From Campylorhamphus procurvoides (taxonomy: Eukaryota; Chordata; Aves; Passeriformes; Dendrocolaptidae): a stretch of DNA of 64,000 nt. A program made the position numbers and the translations under genes. This document shows, one piece after another, positions 48,121-61,010 of the stretch. How positions within the stretch are numbered: the first letter of the stretch is position 1; every line of letters starts with the position of its first letter. Below the pieces are notes generated by a model. That model was not told where the DNA came from. It did no database searches and saw nothing but the letters and a program-made list of their open reading frames with translations. The DNA lies in NCBI GenBank assembly GCA_013396655.1, contig WBMV01007712.1:124001-188000 (forward strand), given 5' to 3'.

Positions 48121-50870
48121 TTTAGCCCCTCTTTAAAACTTAAGGTCCGATAGAGCCAAAAGCTTTTATCCTGCCCTGCTGCCTCCAGGCAGCTAAAATA
48201 AAGGGGTGAGGCAAAGGGTCTTCACATCCACTCCCTGCTGCCCATCTCGGAGAACACCTCTGGGTACCAAGGCCAGCACTATGCACATTGCTGACTTAAC
48301 GCGGACTCCGGCCTGGAAAGCACGGAGCTCCTGAAGGGATGGAAACTCCCCCGACCTTGCAATGAGAAGTGTTGGGGCCATTGCCAGAGGGTGTCAATTC
48401 CAGGCAGAATCGTTTGCACAGGCTCTTTGTCACAGCCCAGTCCCCTCAGCCCTCGCTTCTCTCAAGCTTTTATCACCCTGAGCTGCAGGTTCCTACAGAA
48501 ACTCCCAAGGGTCTGGTCTAAAGGTTTACAAAAATGAAAAGAAATATTCCTGGACTTTCCAGCAGGCTTTAAGTCAGGCCCCAAAGCTAATAAACTCCTG
48601 GAGGCAGACCATTTTCAGGACAGGGTAATACCAAGCTCCTTATGCTTGGTGCACAGCACCCTAGATAGGTCTATGGGGTTTCTGACACAAAAAAATTAAT
48701 TAAACAGAACAAGAGGCAAAAATACGAAACCTCAGAACTCCTGAACTGAATCGGTGTCTCTTGCACTGGCAGAGCCACCATGTGATGGGTATTTGGCCCC
48801 ACAAGTCTAGTAAACAGTCTCAAGCAAAACAAAAGAGCTAATAAAGGGGTTTCATCATCTGTTTGGCTTCGCAATCCCAGCTTTAAACAAAACAAGACAC
48901 TACCACTATAATACCAGAAAAATAAATGCTTTTCTTTCTTAGGTTCATAAAACACTCATTACCCATAATTAATCATAATGACATGCTGTATTCAGGCCTC
49001 TAGCTAGGTTCTGGCTGGAAGCATAGAGAACTGGCTTCTCACGTCTTCCAGTACTTTAGCCAGGATGTTCTTCAGGATGCAAAATTGATTGTCCAGCATA
49101 GAAATCCCTTCCTTTCCTTTGTTTTTGTTGTGTTGAAAAACCTATTAGTTAGTTGTTAAGTCTCTGCATTTCCTACTGCCCTTAAAAAACTGGCTATTTA
49201 ACCCCACTGAAGTTAATGGGTTTACCCTACAGGGAAGTTAGCCTAGCACCTACAAAGTCATTACAAGCTTGATCAAAGGTTGACCAAAACTTGACCTGAT
49301 CCTCACTGAGGATTTTGGGCCACTACTGAGATTGACAATAAATTATGTATGTCTTAATACTATCTGCTCACAATAGACCTCAAGATATAATATATAATAT
49401 TGATTGTAATGCAATCTCTCTTTGTTGAAACAGCAATTGATACTATTTCTAAATATGATTCTGAGATTTAAAGCAAAACAACCCACAACACCATAAACAA
49501 TTTAATAATAAATTTCCAAGGTATATAAACCCATATAAAAATCTTTGACTCTGAAATCAAGAGTGGAAAGAGAAAGTAAATATTGGTGTATACCCTTCAT
49601 CCAAGACAACTATGACATTTAAACTAAAAGTACAATTCAGCTGGAGAGATTTTGTTCACTCTCACATCACTTACACTCAATCCTCATACCAGGAGGTGGA
49701 AGCTTGATCCAAAGTCTTTTTAGTCAACACTTTTCTACCCACTTCAGCCTGCAGGTCGAAACGGATCAACCCCCAGGAGACATCACACTTGTTGGCTTCC
49801 CCTGTACCATGTGGGATATCAGGTCAGTAACAGAAAAACACCCACTTGCTTTTTGAGCAATTCCTGCTGCCTTCACTTCCTTGCCTCCTCACTAAGCACA
49901 GGTACCTGTGCCAGCTTATTCATGCCAGTGGCTTCTTTCCCCTCATCTGCAAAGTCAGTCTGGCCTAGACCAGTTTTGATCATTCTTGATATGAACCAGG
50001 TTATTTTCCAAAGCCTAGGGAACTAACAGACAATAGCTGCTCACATACTTAAGACAAGCATTTTACTCTCTTTTTTCGACAAATCTGACCAAGAAGTGTG
50101 TTCAGTTCCTTTGATGTAATCACCACTGACCGCTCCTCAACAGGGCATTTGCACAACACAAGCAGGACATCTCCTTCTCACATGCTTCAGAAAATGGGTT
50201 TGCTTAGACAAAAGTGGCAAACCTACAGCAACCTTCCCAAATCTGAGGACAACATCCTGTGATTTCCTCATAGAGATTAATAACTCAGAGTCTAATAACT
50301 ATAATTTTGGCTGAGTGTACAAAGACTCCATGAAGAATTATGGATTTGATTCGGAGATCTAAAACAGATTTTAAAAGAAACACTCCAAAGAAAAACTCTC
50401 AATAAAATTCAGTGGGCCAGACGTGCTCCCTTTCTGGGCTGGGCTTACTGCAGTGGTAAGGCTGTCATTTATGGCTCCCTAACATATCCCCATGGGCTGC
50501 TCCAGCTTTCACCAGATGGCAGTGGTGCCTCAGGGACTATCCATCAGATGAGGTTAACAGCAGGCTCTCCTCCCCTCTCCTGGCATGCCTACCCAATGGG
50601 GGATTTGGGGAGCAAAGCATTGCACCTTCTCTATCCTGCTCAAGATTCTTTCATTTCCTATGGCATCTGCAGCAGAACCTCGTAGGAAATCTCCAAATCC
50701 ATAGAACTACCAGAACAGCAAGAACAACACTAAAATATAGGAGGTCCTGGCAGTTCCTGTAGCTACATCTACAGACTTTTGTGAAACTCCATAGACCTCG
50801 TCTGTTGCTAAACTTGAAAGGACCTTTTCTATAAATACAAGGACAAAGAATGGTCAGGTGAAATCAGAGG
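48121..50870. other. unique non-coding DNA
   Basis: No gene. A probable ancestral repeat fragment occurs at 49.2 kb. The imperfect hairpin 'accaagc ... gcttggt' near 48631-48651 is too small to interpret. Confidence 0.45.
49185..49320. repeat. ancestral sauropsid repeat fragment
   Basis: Contains 'ccccactgaagttaatgggt' followed by 'ttaccctacagg' and, further on, 'cttgacctgatcctcactga'. The CACTGAAGT-AATGGG block and the 'cctgatcc' block are both typical of the family. Confidence 0.35.
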
Positions 50871-51055
50871 TTATGGATTCGGTTGTGCCACAAGCCCTGT
50901 ATTTGGGCTATGTCATCTAACCTTTCCATTTTTCAATCTGCATGATTAGCACAGTAATTCTCTTTCAAATGATGTATAATGGGTTTTAATTCAGTTGTCA
51001 TCTACAAAGTGCTAAGGATGATGAATATCATGGAAATATCTATCTGAATGTTTGT
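50871..51055 (+). repeat. MIR-type SINE remnant
   Basis: In order: a 'ggcaagtcacttaacctctc'-like block ('ctatgtcatctaacctttcc'), 'atttttcaatctgcatgatt' for 'cagtttcctcatctgtaaaatg', 'agcacagtaattctc' for the 'gataataatacctac' block, and 'ctacaaagtgctaaggatga' for 'tgtaaagcgctttgagatcc'. The full order of MIR blocks is present, including the 3' tail. Confidence 0.5.
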
Positions 51056-54000
51056 ATAAGTGTACATTCTTGGGGCATGGGTGATATTTATATTTCTGAT
51101 CGTGGAAACACACAGAAGTTTCCAGCAGGAGATTTCCATCCATTTCTCCTCTCAGCCTTTCCGTAGCTCCTGTCACACTCCACACTCATTCATAAACCCT
51201 TGTTTATTTTTGTTACAATGGTTAGCCTGTAATTTCTCCTATGCAGCATAGCAATTTTCCCAGTTTAATTCTTGTTTTCCTCCCTTGGTTAGAGTTTGGG
51301 GCAGATGGGACCGAGAGGTTTCCAACAGTAAATCCCACCTAAAGGCAGTAGATATGGACAGCTTTTTCACTGTGACATCCTTTTACGTAATGAGTTAAAA
51401 GGAATGTCATCACAACATGGGGAAAACCTAGAAAGAAACTGCGTGTCAGTGTATGGATTCTTCCAGAAGTGAGAGTGTCCAGTCAGGAGGTGCAGACCAG
51501 TTCAGCTGTCGCAGAGAGGAATGGCTTGGTAAATGGTACCTCCAGAAACATGCAGAGGAACACAAGCCATCTTCTTAAGGAAGGTGCCTTTTACCCTCTA
51601 TCAGATGTGATACAAACTGTTGACCTGGTCAAAGAATATCAGTCTATATACATATATCTTGAGAGATACTTTACGTGTATCTAGCACACATGTGATCTGC
51701 CACAGGTCTCTTGTTTAAACTAAGCCCTGGTAAATGTTGAAGGTTTTCCATGCTTAGATAAAACAATTGTACTGTTAAGATAAATGATGGCTCTGGTGGC
51801 ACTCCCACTTCTCTAAGTGCTGGAAAGTGGGCAGAGAATTGTTTGTGGTATGTGGGCTGAGACCTGGTAACACCTCAACCTGACTGAGATGTGAGAAAAA
51901 ATATATTATTTCTGTGATGGGAAATATGTTCCAAGGCACAGGATGAGTCTTTTCTGTTACAGGGAAGCACAAAGAAAAAGGACTGGCTGGTACAGGTTGT
52001 GTTTATATGCTGAATTTATATTATTGCAATGCTGAGTTTTGAGCCGCGGCTTCATCCCCGCCTCACCACAACCCTGCAGCTGTGCAGATGTACATGCTGT
52101 AGTGCACGAGCAAGGAAGAGACACATTCTTAATAAGTTGTTCTGACATTTCTACACTATGGCATTTGTATTTATTACAGCAGACCATCACTGTGCACATT
52201 GCAAATCAATACAGTGAATGTGAAGCCGTTCGTAGCACTCAGAGCCTTGTCCATTACTGTAATATCCAGTTGTTTACAGTGCAGTAATGAGGCACTTGTA
52301 GGCCTCACTCAAATATGGCTTTCATTCCCCAGCATGATCAAATGCCAGCATGCCGTACAATGGTTCCTTTGTGGATCAGGTATATACTGATTTAGCCTCG
52401 GATAACACTACAGAAGTCAACAGGGTTGTAGTTCATTCACATCATCAGGTAAAGATAAATTAAGTCAAAACCTCAGACCCAAGCACTTTCCAGAATTAGG
52501 GAACTTTTGGCGCTGATCCCTTTCTATCACAAAGAAGAATTTAAAGAGGAGAAAGGGAACACAAGGGAAAAGGGCGTGTGGAGACAAGAACAATATGCCA
52601 TTTCAGCTATGTATTGGCTGCTTCCATAAGACAACTCATAAGCATAGCTTAAAAGCCCATTTCACAGCTTCTTTGGCTGAAACAAAGCCTAAGAAAATGT
52701 CTGTATTCCATTTCCTAATATTACAGACTGAGTCTATACATTGCAGACTGCAGAGACACTCTGTGGTTCTCTTTAGCATGTCCCTCAACCCTTCACATGC
52801 CCCAGGTGTGGGCTGTTGAGTGTTCATTTAGCAAACATTCTGAAGACCTGCACTCCATCTCTATGACACAGGTAAACATTCAGTTGAGAGGGTTTTAAAC
52901 AACAACAACAACAACGATAATAATAATAATAACTGTAGTATTTGGTTTTATTACTGTCATAAATGTTGTTACACATTGGAAACGTTAACCCTGTGGGGAA
53001 GGGTATGCTGACTACAGGGGGAATAATCTCAAGTCAGGTTCCTAGGAAAGAGGCAGCACATTCTAAATATGAATTTTTGTTCTTTTCCCGCCAGCAAGGA
53101 AAAGAGTCTGTAAAAGGCAGGAGGTCTGAACAGCAAAAGTTTTGGGGACAATCTGGTGTTGCACTAGGAAATGCAAAACCCAAAATTCCTCTTGCAGACA
53201 AGAGATATTTCAATGAGATGCCACGAGCAGCATAGACTTACTTAAAACGGGGCTTTGTCCTTCTCTCAAGCATCTTTAGTGACCATATTAAGGGTAAAAA
53301 CTGAAACTTGTAGTGGGGAAAAAGAATAGATGAAATACAGGTATTTCATTTCCTTCTGGCAGTTAGGAATTTCTTCAAAATAGTCCACCTATACTTTCTT
53401 TCTTCACAGTACACTTTTGTTCCTCTTCTTCTTTTTTTTTTTTCCTTTTCTTTCCCCCCAGTCTCTTTTCAGTCCCTATATTCCTGCCAAGGATTTCCTT
53501 TTACACAGCTCCCTTAGCTCATTTCTATCACATCCAGCTTCTCCAGTGGCCCTTCCCTAATGGACCTCTCTCTCCTCCCAGCCCTTTGTTATCTCCCTGC
53601 AGCAGCAGGCTTTATTATACTGCTGTTCCTAACCACAACCCAAACTACCTGTTTTTCAGCATCCCAGCTCTGGTGCAGGGCTGATTCAGAACGAGCAGCC
53701 CAGGCAGGCTGCACCACTAGCTGCTCACGGTTGTGGCTAAGGAAGGCAGACTGATCTACCCAAGTGCAGAATGGGAATGGCTACACCTGGACCAAGACTC
53801 TGGTGTTTGAGAAGGGGCAGTAATAGGGTAGATGAACAGAGCTGTAAAGCATTACAAGTGCCTCTGTAGAAAAACTAGAAGCTTGAGGAAATTGGACAAA
53901 GAAGCATGTAGCTGGGAATGTCATGGTTTCAATTTTATTATTTTATTGTGTTACAGCAGTCAGTTTTTCACCAGGTTATGGCTTTTGCATGTTCATTGGA

Positions 54001-54615
54001 TATACTTCCATAATGTATGTCATTTGACCTTTTAACTATGCAGATTGATTTTGTGAATTCAACCTAAACCACCAAAAAACCCCAAATGATTTTGTTTTAG
54101 TTTATCTTTTGGATCCAAAAAACAGTTTGTATTTGTTGATTTGTGCATGCTCAGATTTAATGCACTCCTGTAGACTATCTGCTTAGCCCTCAAGCAGCAG
54201 GGCTGGTATATTCCATACGCATCAGAATAACTGCATATGCCTTCTCTCCAAGGTTTTCAGCAACCTGGTCAGAAGAGCAGCCTGTTCAATAACTCTGTTC
54301 AAGCTAAAACATTGGGCAGAAAGAGGACATGGCCTGGCAGGTAGCCTTCAGATGCTGAGCTTCATTCAACTTCACAGATATGCTATCAAGCATGGAGGCA
54401 GTGGTAGCCTTTATTGCCAGGTGGACTGTGACAATTAAATCTATGACTGGCACAAAACTTGGTCAAGGACAAGAAAAAACAGCACTGGAGTAGAAATATT
54501 GACTGACATATTTAGTGGGCAGCACTTAAGTAATACTAAACATAGCAGGCTAGAAATGTAGAGTATCTTAAACATTGAGATTGTGCAGAGTAGGGAGGGT
54601 GAAGATGAGACTCAC
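51056..54615. other. unique non-coding DNA with simple repeats
   Basis: Contains an (AAC)n/(AAT)n run at 52896-52932, a possible ancestral fragment at about 52405-52456 ('agaagtcaacagggttgtag', then 'cattcacatcatcagg'), and a long polypyrimidine tract at 53421-53459 ending in CAG. That tract would be an excellent splice acceptor, but no downstream donor or coding exon follows. No gene seen. Confidence 0.45.
52896..52932. repeat. compound (AAC)n(AAT)n microsatellite
   Basis: About six AAC units followed, after a single GAT, by about six AAT units. Confidence 0.95.
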
Positions 54616-54803
54616 CTGACCACCAGCACACTGAGCAGGTAGGTCAGAGCTTCAGTCACAGCTTCCACCAATGTCTCCATGTTCCATGACTGTCTCCATG
54701 TCAGACTCTTGTCAGAAATCAAATTATTTCTCAGAAGTCCATAAATAGGTAGGGTTGCCTTGACAAATTGTGATAGGATACTCACAAGGAATTGTTGCTT
54801 TAT
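54616..54803 (-). ncRNA. candidate 188-nt exon-like open segment, minus strand
   Basis: On the minus strand the segment runs from a moderate acceptor ('acagtgatttcag') to a strong donor ('GTCAG|gtgagt'), with one frame open for 62 codons plus two bases. It ends with a hydrophobic stretch (ALTYLLSVLVV) that is cut by a stop if the donor is not used. A separate 30-nt segment just upstream (54825-54854), between 'tataaattgcag' and 'GAG|gtaagg', is also splice-bounded, but the two cannot be neighbouring exons because only 21 nt separate them. No protein family is recognised. An open run of this length is not rare by chance, so the call rests mainly on the donor. Confidence 0.25.
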
Positions 54804-54859
54804 CTGAAATCACTGTTTCCTTACCTCCACTCTTCTTTTGCTATATTTGCTAATCTGCA

Positions 54860-57800
54860 ATTTATAGTAAAAAAATTATTTTAGCCAGTTAAAAAAGAGG
54901 TGGTCTTGGAATCCTTTATATTTTTTTAGACATACACAACCATAAAATATACATCTCATTCAGCTCCTAATGAGCACTTCGTAAGTGGTGTCTCAAGTGA
55001 AACTTACTTCAACCACTGAAAAATCTGAGTTCTGAATGTGAGGATTTGGTGGATCAACTGGGATGCAGCAAATCCTCGAGCTGATGTGTTTCCCCCTTAC
55101 ATCTACCCTGACCTCACATGGCCATGCCAGGAGTGTCACTGCTATGGAGCTGTGCTATTCTGCTTTGCAAATCCACACTTCTCTAGTGTGTACAAATAAC
55201 AAACTCCCTCGCTACTGTTCCAAAAATATTTAACAGTAGTGGCTCCAGGGATGATTCACATTATTGAAATGTAATTAGTCCTACAAGAAATGTAGGAACA
55301 TTTACTAGTCTATTATATTAGCATAAAGAATAATTACAGTGCAGGGATTTTTTTTTTTTAAAACACAGTTTTAGAAGTACATATTTTTCACTGTGAGCAC
55401 ATGAAAAGGCAGAGAGACCTGGTAAGCCCACAGACAAGTGTTTAGTTGAGTCATGGCAAGAAGAAAATATCCAAGGTATATAAGTTACCTGAAAAAGGGA
55501 CAAAGGTGCTGCAGTGATTCAACAAAGTGCTTATTTTAATCCTTATAAATATGCACCACATGTATCTATTATAACTGTTATGTTTTGCAGTATTTAGGCC
55601 ATAGTGAGTATTGAAGGCTTTGTCAGCTATGCTTCAGTGGATTCATAAAAGCACCTTCCATTTAAAAAAAGAGGATTTCATAGTAATGGGCAAAATTGTA
55701 AGTGCTGTCAATGGCTACATTTCATCTCATTGATTTACAGTGTGTAGGATGACTGCCTGATCTGAATCACGTACACGGGAGATGTGCCATGTTCAGTGCA
55801 AAACAACTGGAGTTCACAAAAGAAATGAATTAGAGAAATTCACGGGCTCTGTGCAAAACTTACAAGGTTACACTGAGGTGATCTCAACAGTGGAACAGCG
55901 AGGGGAAATTAGCAAACCATGAGTCTTCAGATGATGTCTTAAATCTGTCTGGGGCCAAAATACACCTACTTAATTAGTGGGTGTTCAGTTTTGGTGCAAA
56001 ATGTTGTTGGAAAGAGGCCTTGGGCTGGGACAACCACTAACTACAGCTAAGCAGAGGGTGTTTCAAGATGAAACGTGCAGATTGGGATGGTTGGCACTGT
56101 TAGCAAAACACTACTAAAACCTGTGTTTGCTGGGGCTTGTTCTTGGCCTGGAATGGTCAGTAAGGTGGGAGGAAGCCACGGATGGGTTATAACCTGAACT
56201 ATGTAAGCAAAGCTGTTGGTGCAGCCAGGTGGAGGCTGTTTGCAGAGTGGAAAGATAGGTGTGTCACTTGGACTTTGGACTTTGTTACTTGGGCTTTGTC
56301 ATGGTGTTCACAATAAGAGGTAACACCCTGGCATGCTCCACCTAAAGTGTGCTACCAGCAGTAAATTAATGGTTTGCCTTGCACTTCACAGTAAAGATCA
56401 GATGCAGAGACCACATTGTCTCTTCTGGCCTATTTCATATTAGTTCATCTAACAGATGAAGTGAAGCCATAGTCTGAATACTAAAAACAGTTTAATTTTT
56501 ATTTTCTCTCTCTCGAACAGGGATTCAGTCTGTGAACTCATGTGGAGCAAATGCACAACTCTTATCCAAAAGTAGGGAAAGAGCAGAGTGAGGTCTTTTA
56601 TCACTTGTAATAGCTTAAAATTTCAGCTTAGAGATGGGCTGATTATTTGAAGTGTGCACTGCACAACAAACTTTCCTCAAACCAAAAGCATCAATACTGT
56701 GGGGAGCAAAATACTTTCAGCACAGCTAAAACCTTTAGTGTAGAAGAAACTTGAAAAAGTTGGCCTGGATTTAAAATACAGACTACAAGCCTAGGCAGAC
56801 AAAAGGTTAACTCAGAGCACAGCAGAACAGGACAAAGGAGCCTGAGCAAGGTCAGAGGAAGGTAAAACCTCTATGCAGCGCAGCAGAGAACCATGCTGAG
56901 TTTGAGTCCCAGAGGCAATACAGATGCACCAGTGCACATGTTAATAAGCTTCATCTCAGCAAAAACTATTAGCACGGGTACAGTCTCCTGCTGCACCAAT
57001 TATTCTGCTTTGAGTGCTAGTTTCGTTTCTTCAAGGTGCTCCACTGCAAACAACAGCCATGCCCTCTGCTCCCCAGCCCTACACAGCTCCTTTGCTAGCA
57101 AATAATTCTTTGCTATTCACACACACACAAAAGTCCAAAAAAGGACATGGCTTAGCTGTGGCTTGGCCTTGCTTCCTGCGATTGGTTTGAGGAGTCCAGA
57201 GCTGTAAGAGTTTCGAGTGTTTGAGAAGGTCCCCAGGGTATTTTTCCCTTGACACATTGAGGGTGGTGGAAGGTTTGGACCCTTGAACCGCAAAGTCAAG
57301 GCTGGCCAGAGCAGGGGGCTGTTTGCCATCAGAGACTGTTGACCTTTACCCTCACCCTGTGGGGTGACATGGCTGTCACATGTGGCCAGCCCTGGCTGAC
57401 ATTGGGTTTCCTCTGTGTGCTGAGTGTTTAGGAACCAGGACCTGCCAGGTAAGGACATCTCTGGCACACCTGGCAGCTGTTCTGTGGCTGTCATTGGTCA
57501 CTGCCACAGCAATGAGTCTGCCCTCAGGCTGAGACAGCTGCTGCCTGGCTTCAAACACAGCAGAATTTACTTTGGGTCACATTTGCCCCAAAAATGGTTT
57601 GGCTGAACTGGCTATTTCAATGCATATCCCATGTTTCTGCCCCCTCTGTCACATCTTTGATGGTGCCAGGCCAGGGATTAATTGTAAAGTTCTGGAAGTC
57701 CCCAGAGAAAGGGATGAATTCAAATGGAAGGGGTGCACCATGTCCAAGTATGTTGGCTTGGTGTTTGAGTGCCCCTCTCCAAACCCAGGTTTTGGTGGCT

Positions 57801-59184
57801 GCTCCACTGCCCCATGGAAGTCACCTGGAGAAGTAAGAGATGCAGCCAGGGAAGAAGATAAGTTCTGAAGCCAAAGAAAATATAGCTTTAATCATAATTA
57901 TAAGGTTAATGCATGATATCACAGGAGATCATCAGGAACTTTCCAGTGTCTTTCTCTTCAGACTTATTTTAACTGAGCTGACTTCAGCTGAGTTTTCTGT
58001 GAACTGTGGGGCTTGCTTGGGGGACAATTACTTCCCTTTTTTGTGTTTTATGCTGGCATGATTGATATATATACACCAGCCTCAACTTCTTAACAGGCTT
58101 TTTGGCACAGTTTGGGAAACAATTCGCCTGGTCCCACTGAACTTACATTTATGTAATAGCCAGTACTAAGGGGTTTTTCTTGCACAAAGGGCCAGATGCA
58201 GAGGCAGGTCTTAGATGTCTGAAATTAGATTTTCACACTGAAACTTAGATCCTCTTGAAGGTTGATAATTTTGCACAGCCTGTGAAGTTCATGGCTTGAG
58301 GGGGGGAGCAGCAAGAGCAGAAAAGAGCTGCTGCATCGGAAAGACTGGGGGGCTTAGGCAGCAGATAAATCCAGTAGAAGCACTTCAACAAAAGTTACTG
58401 TGATTTCATCCCATCTCTGTTACCATCCATTTCATCCTGCCAAATACATATACAGAAAAGGCTTTGTGTCTCAGCAGGGAAAACAAGCCTTTTACCCCAG
58501 ACGGCCCTGGAAGGGCACACTGTGGAACTAGGATCAACATGCAGACTGAAGAATAAAAAAGCCCATGCAACTATTCATGTTCTGAGACACTGCGACTGAC
58601 ACACAACTAGTATACCGCTTCTTGCCTAGATCTGTATCTATGACCAGGTTCCATGGACCTGGACCGTTTCCAGGTTACTTGGCCTCAGCTGTGCTGCTCT
58701 CATTACATTCTTTTGCCATTCTGGGTCAACCTATGCTTGAGTATTCTATGCTTGAGCAGAATGCTCCAGGCTGTGATAATTTTCTGAATGTGTTGTTTGG
58801 ACATGTATTTTCTTAACCCAGCTGACTGTGAGCTTCCTACAGATGCTAGCACTTTTCTCCTGCAGGCTAAACATCGTCACACGCTGTTCATTGCCTAACA
58901 AACTTGTTCAGCACCACTGCAGAGTCCCACACCTGAGACCCAGTGAAGACCATTCCATTTGACTTGGTAAGAAGGGGAAGAGCCTCACTTCTTCTATGCC
59001 TGCGTTGGAGGTCTGGTTCAGGGCTGTCAATGTGGAGGCAAACCAAGCTGCTTGAGGAAGCTTTGGTTTGCAAGAAGAACATGGAAAGTGCTAGATATTG
59101 AGAGGGGCAGTAAGGAGAAAAGAAGAAAGCATTAACAGGAGGAAAGAAAGCTGGTCTGATAACTAGAGTACTAATAACCAGGGT
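54860..59184. other. unique non-coding DNA
   Basis: Holds an ancestral repeat fragment at 58.13 kb and a 15-bp duplication 'ctatgcttgagtatt' near 58731. The minus-strand frame 57117-57494 and the plus-strand frames 57572-57868 have no recognisable domain. No gene seen. Confidence 0.45.
58125..58200. repeat. ancestral sauropsid repeat fragment
   Basis: The order 'gcctggtcccactgaactta', 'catttatgtaatagccagta', 'tcttgcacaaa' and 'gggccagatgcag' fits the 'gcctgatccc ... cccattgaagtcaatgg ... ttgcaggatcaggccc' family. Confidence 0.35.
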
Positions 59185-59395
59185 ACAGTGTTCATGGGCT
59201 GAGGGCCAGCTGCTACTGTCTGCTACCTACTTTGTTAGGTCCTCGGGCAAGTCACTTTGGATCCCAGCATCTGAACGCCTTGGGCATTTCATGTCCCTTC
59301 ACACCTCAGTTTCCCTTCTGTAAAGGAATAATACAGCATTCTTATCTCTCAAGCAACTTGCAAGAATAAATATATCAGTGTTTGTCAGTAGCACA
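59185..59395 (+). repeat. MIR-type SINE, best-preserved copy
   Basis: Shows 'cctcgggcaagtcacttt', then 'cacctcagtttcccttctg', 'taaaggaataatacagcatt' and 'cttgcaagaataaatatatc'. This is the MIR core and tail in correct order: 'ccttgggcaagtcactta', 'cctcagtttcctcatctg', 'taaaatgggaataatagtac' and 'gtgaggattaaatgagat'. The 5' tRNA-like part is only faintly visible. MIR is typical of amniotes and inactive, so this is an ancient copy. Confidence 0.7.
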
Positions 59396-60300
59396 GGTTT
59401 GGGATGATACACATGAGCAAATAAGTATGGGGTCTGGGCTCTTCTTCATTGAAAAGCACACATACCATGTGTGCATGTGGGCACTGGGTGTGTGAAACCC
59501 AGCTGGGCCTGGGGTGGTCATGCAGACCTCAGGGGAGGGGTAGCTGGTGCCACAACAGGGGAGATTTACACCTTGGCTGGCTCCACAGTAATGCCCTTGT
59601 GCACATAAGTCCTCACTGTACCTGGAATGTTCCTTGCAGGGATGTGCTATTAATTCACATCCCAGCCTCGTGTGCAATAATTTTTCCATGGAGACAAGCC
59701 CTGAGACAGACATGAGAATGGAAATGTAAGGCAGGGGAAAAATTAAGGCCAGCTGGAGCAACAACATGGTGGGAAAGGGGGTTGTGTACCCCTTCTCCAC
59801 GGCCACGTGCAGGACTAGCAAGGACTCCTGTAGTCCCGTCAGTGTTCTCTTCTCCCTGGGCCTTAATATGTCGAGAAAACAAATCCTATGAGAGAAACTT
59901 TAAAGAATCAGTGTATATAACATGGAAAAAGATGGAAGGATTTGTTTTGTCCCAGCTTTTTAACACAGACCAAGCTGGAGATTGCTGCAGGATTGAGAGG
60001 TCGGCTGCTGTTTGTGCCCACGGACTCGCACAGCAGCACAAGGTCGGAGGGAGAGAAATGAGGCCCTGTGAGGAGGAGAGGCAGAGTAAATGCCAGGAGA
60101 AATGAATATTAGGCAAAAGAAGAAAATGGGCAGCCTGTTGTGAGTGAGCGTGCAGCTCTGGAGAGGGACATGTGCGAGACAGAAAGTAGATGAGGGACCT
60201 GCCAGCAGCAAGTGTGAAGATGAACACCCAGTAGTGACAATGATGTTCGGGCCAATCAATGATGCTTGATGCATGGGGGACGGGATAGATGTCATTATTC
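59396..60300. other. unique non-coding DNA
   Basis: Contains the longest ATG frame of the window (59375-59821, minus, 148 codons), which begins inside the MIR remnant and shows no domain or signal pattern. No gene seen. Confidence 0.45.
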
Positions 60301-60950
60301 TACAAAACCGTACACAAGCAAAAACAAAGCCATCTTTTTTAAATGAAAATGAAAGAGAAATGACAGGCGAAAAGCAAAATATTTGTGAGATGATTTAAAC
60401 AAAGAGAAGCAAATCCAAAGAATATATTTTTTCCCAACCAATATGATGTACTGTATGGTTTACAAGAGAAGAAAGAAAAAAATCAATCTGTGGCAATATC
60501 TGATGTGCCTCTGTGTAATAAACTGTTCTGCAATTATATGAACAAGGTGGTGGTGGTGACGAGAGGTAGGGGATTTTTGTGTCTCCAAATGTACTGGGTT
60601 TGTATCATCTTGTCACCAGTTGTTCAATATTGTGATACCGGACAATCTCCTGTGTTTTTCCCAGTAGGTCAGTGAACTTATTTTCTTATCAAGCCTTAAG
60701 GCAGGTGTAGACATGAGGAAGGCATTTGCCTTTGTTTTTCTCCTTCAGCCCAGCCCAGCAGCTCCTTAGTATGCGTGGCCAGTGATTCAACCACACAAGT
60801 TTCCTCCTCCCAGTATTTTCTTTATAAGGATTGCAGTGGAAAGCACAACGGGGAGAAGTTTCATCTCTCCCTGTAAATACAAATGAGAGAAATGTCTAAT
60901 ACCTGTTATAAAAGATGGCATTTTAATTACCACACCGCACTGCAGCAGGC

Positions 60951-61010
60951 GAGCACACACACACATCTGCTGCACCTACACACAGCCACAGAAGCACACA
61001 CACACACACC
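60951..61010. repeat. (CA)n-rich microsatellite
   Basis: CACACA runs interrupted by CTGCTGCAC and CCACAGAAG segments, followed by a C-rich stretch to about 61040. Confidence 0.85.

Noticed and set aside
57117..57868. Cluster of 60-125 codon frames on both strands
   Set aside because: They overlap each other on opposite strands, have no splice-bounded structure and no recognisable product.
59375..59821. Longest ATG frame (148 codons, minus)
   Set aside because: It starts within the MIR remnant, has no domain, signal or splice context, and lies opposite another open frame. Best explained by chance in a GC-richer patch.
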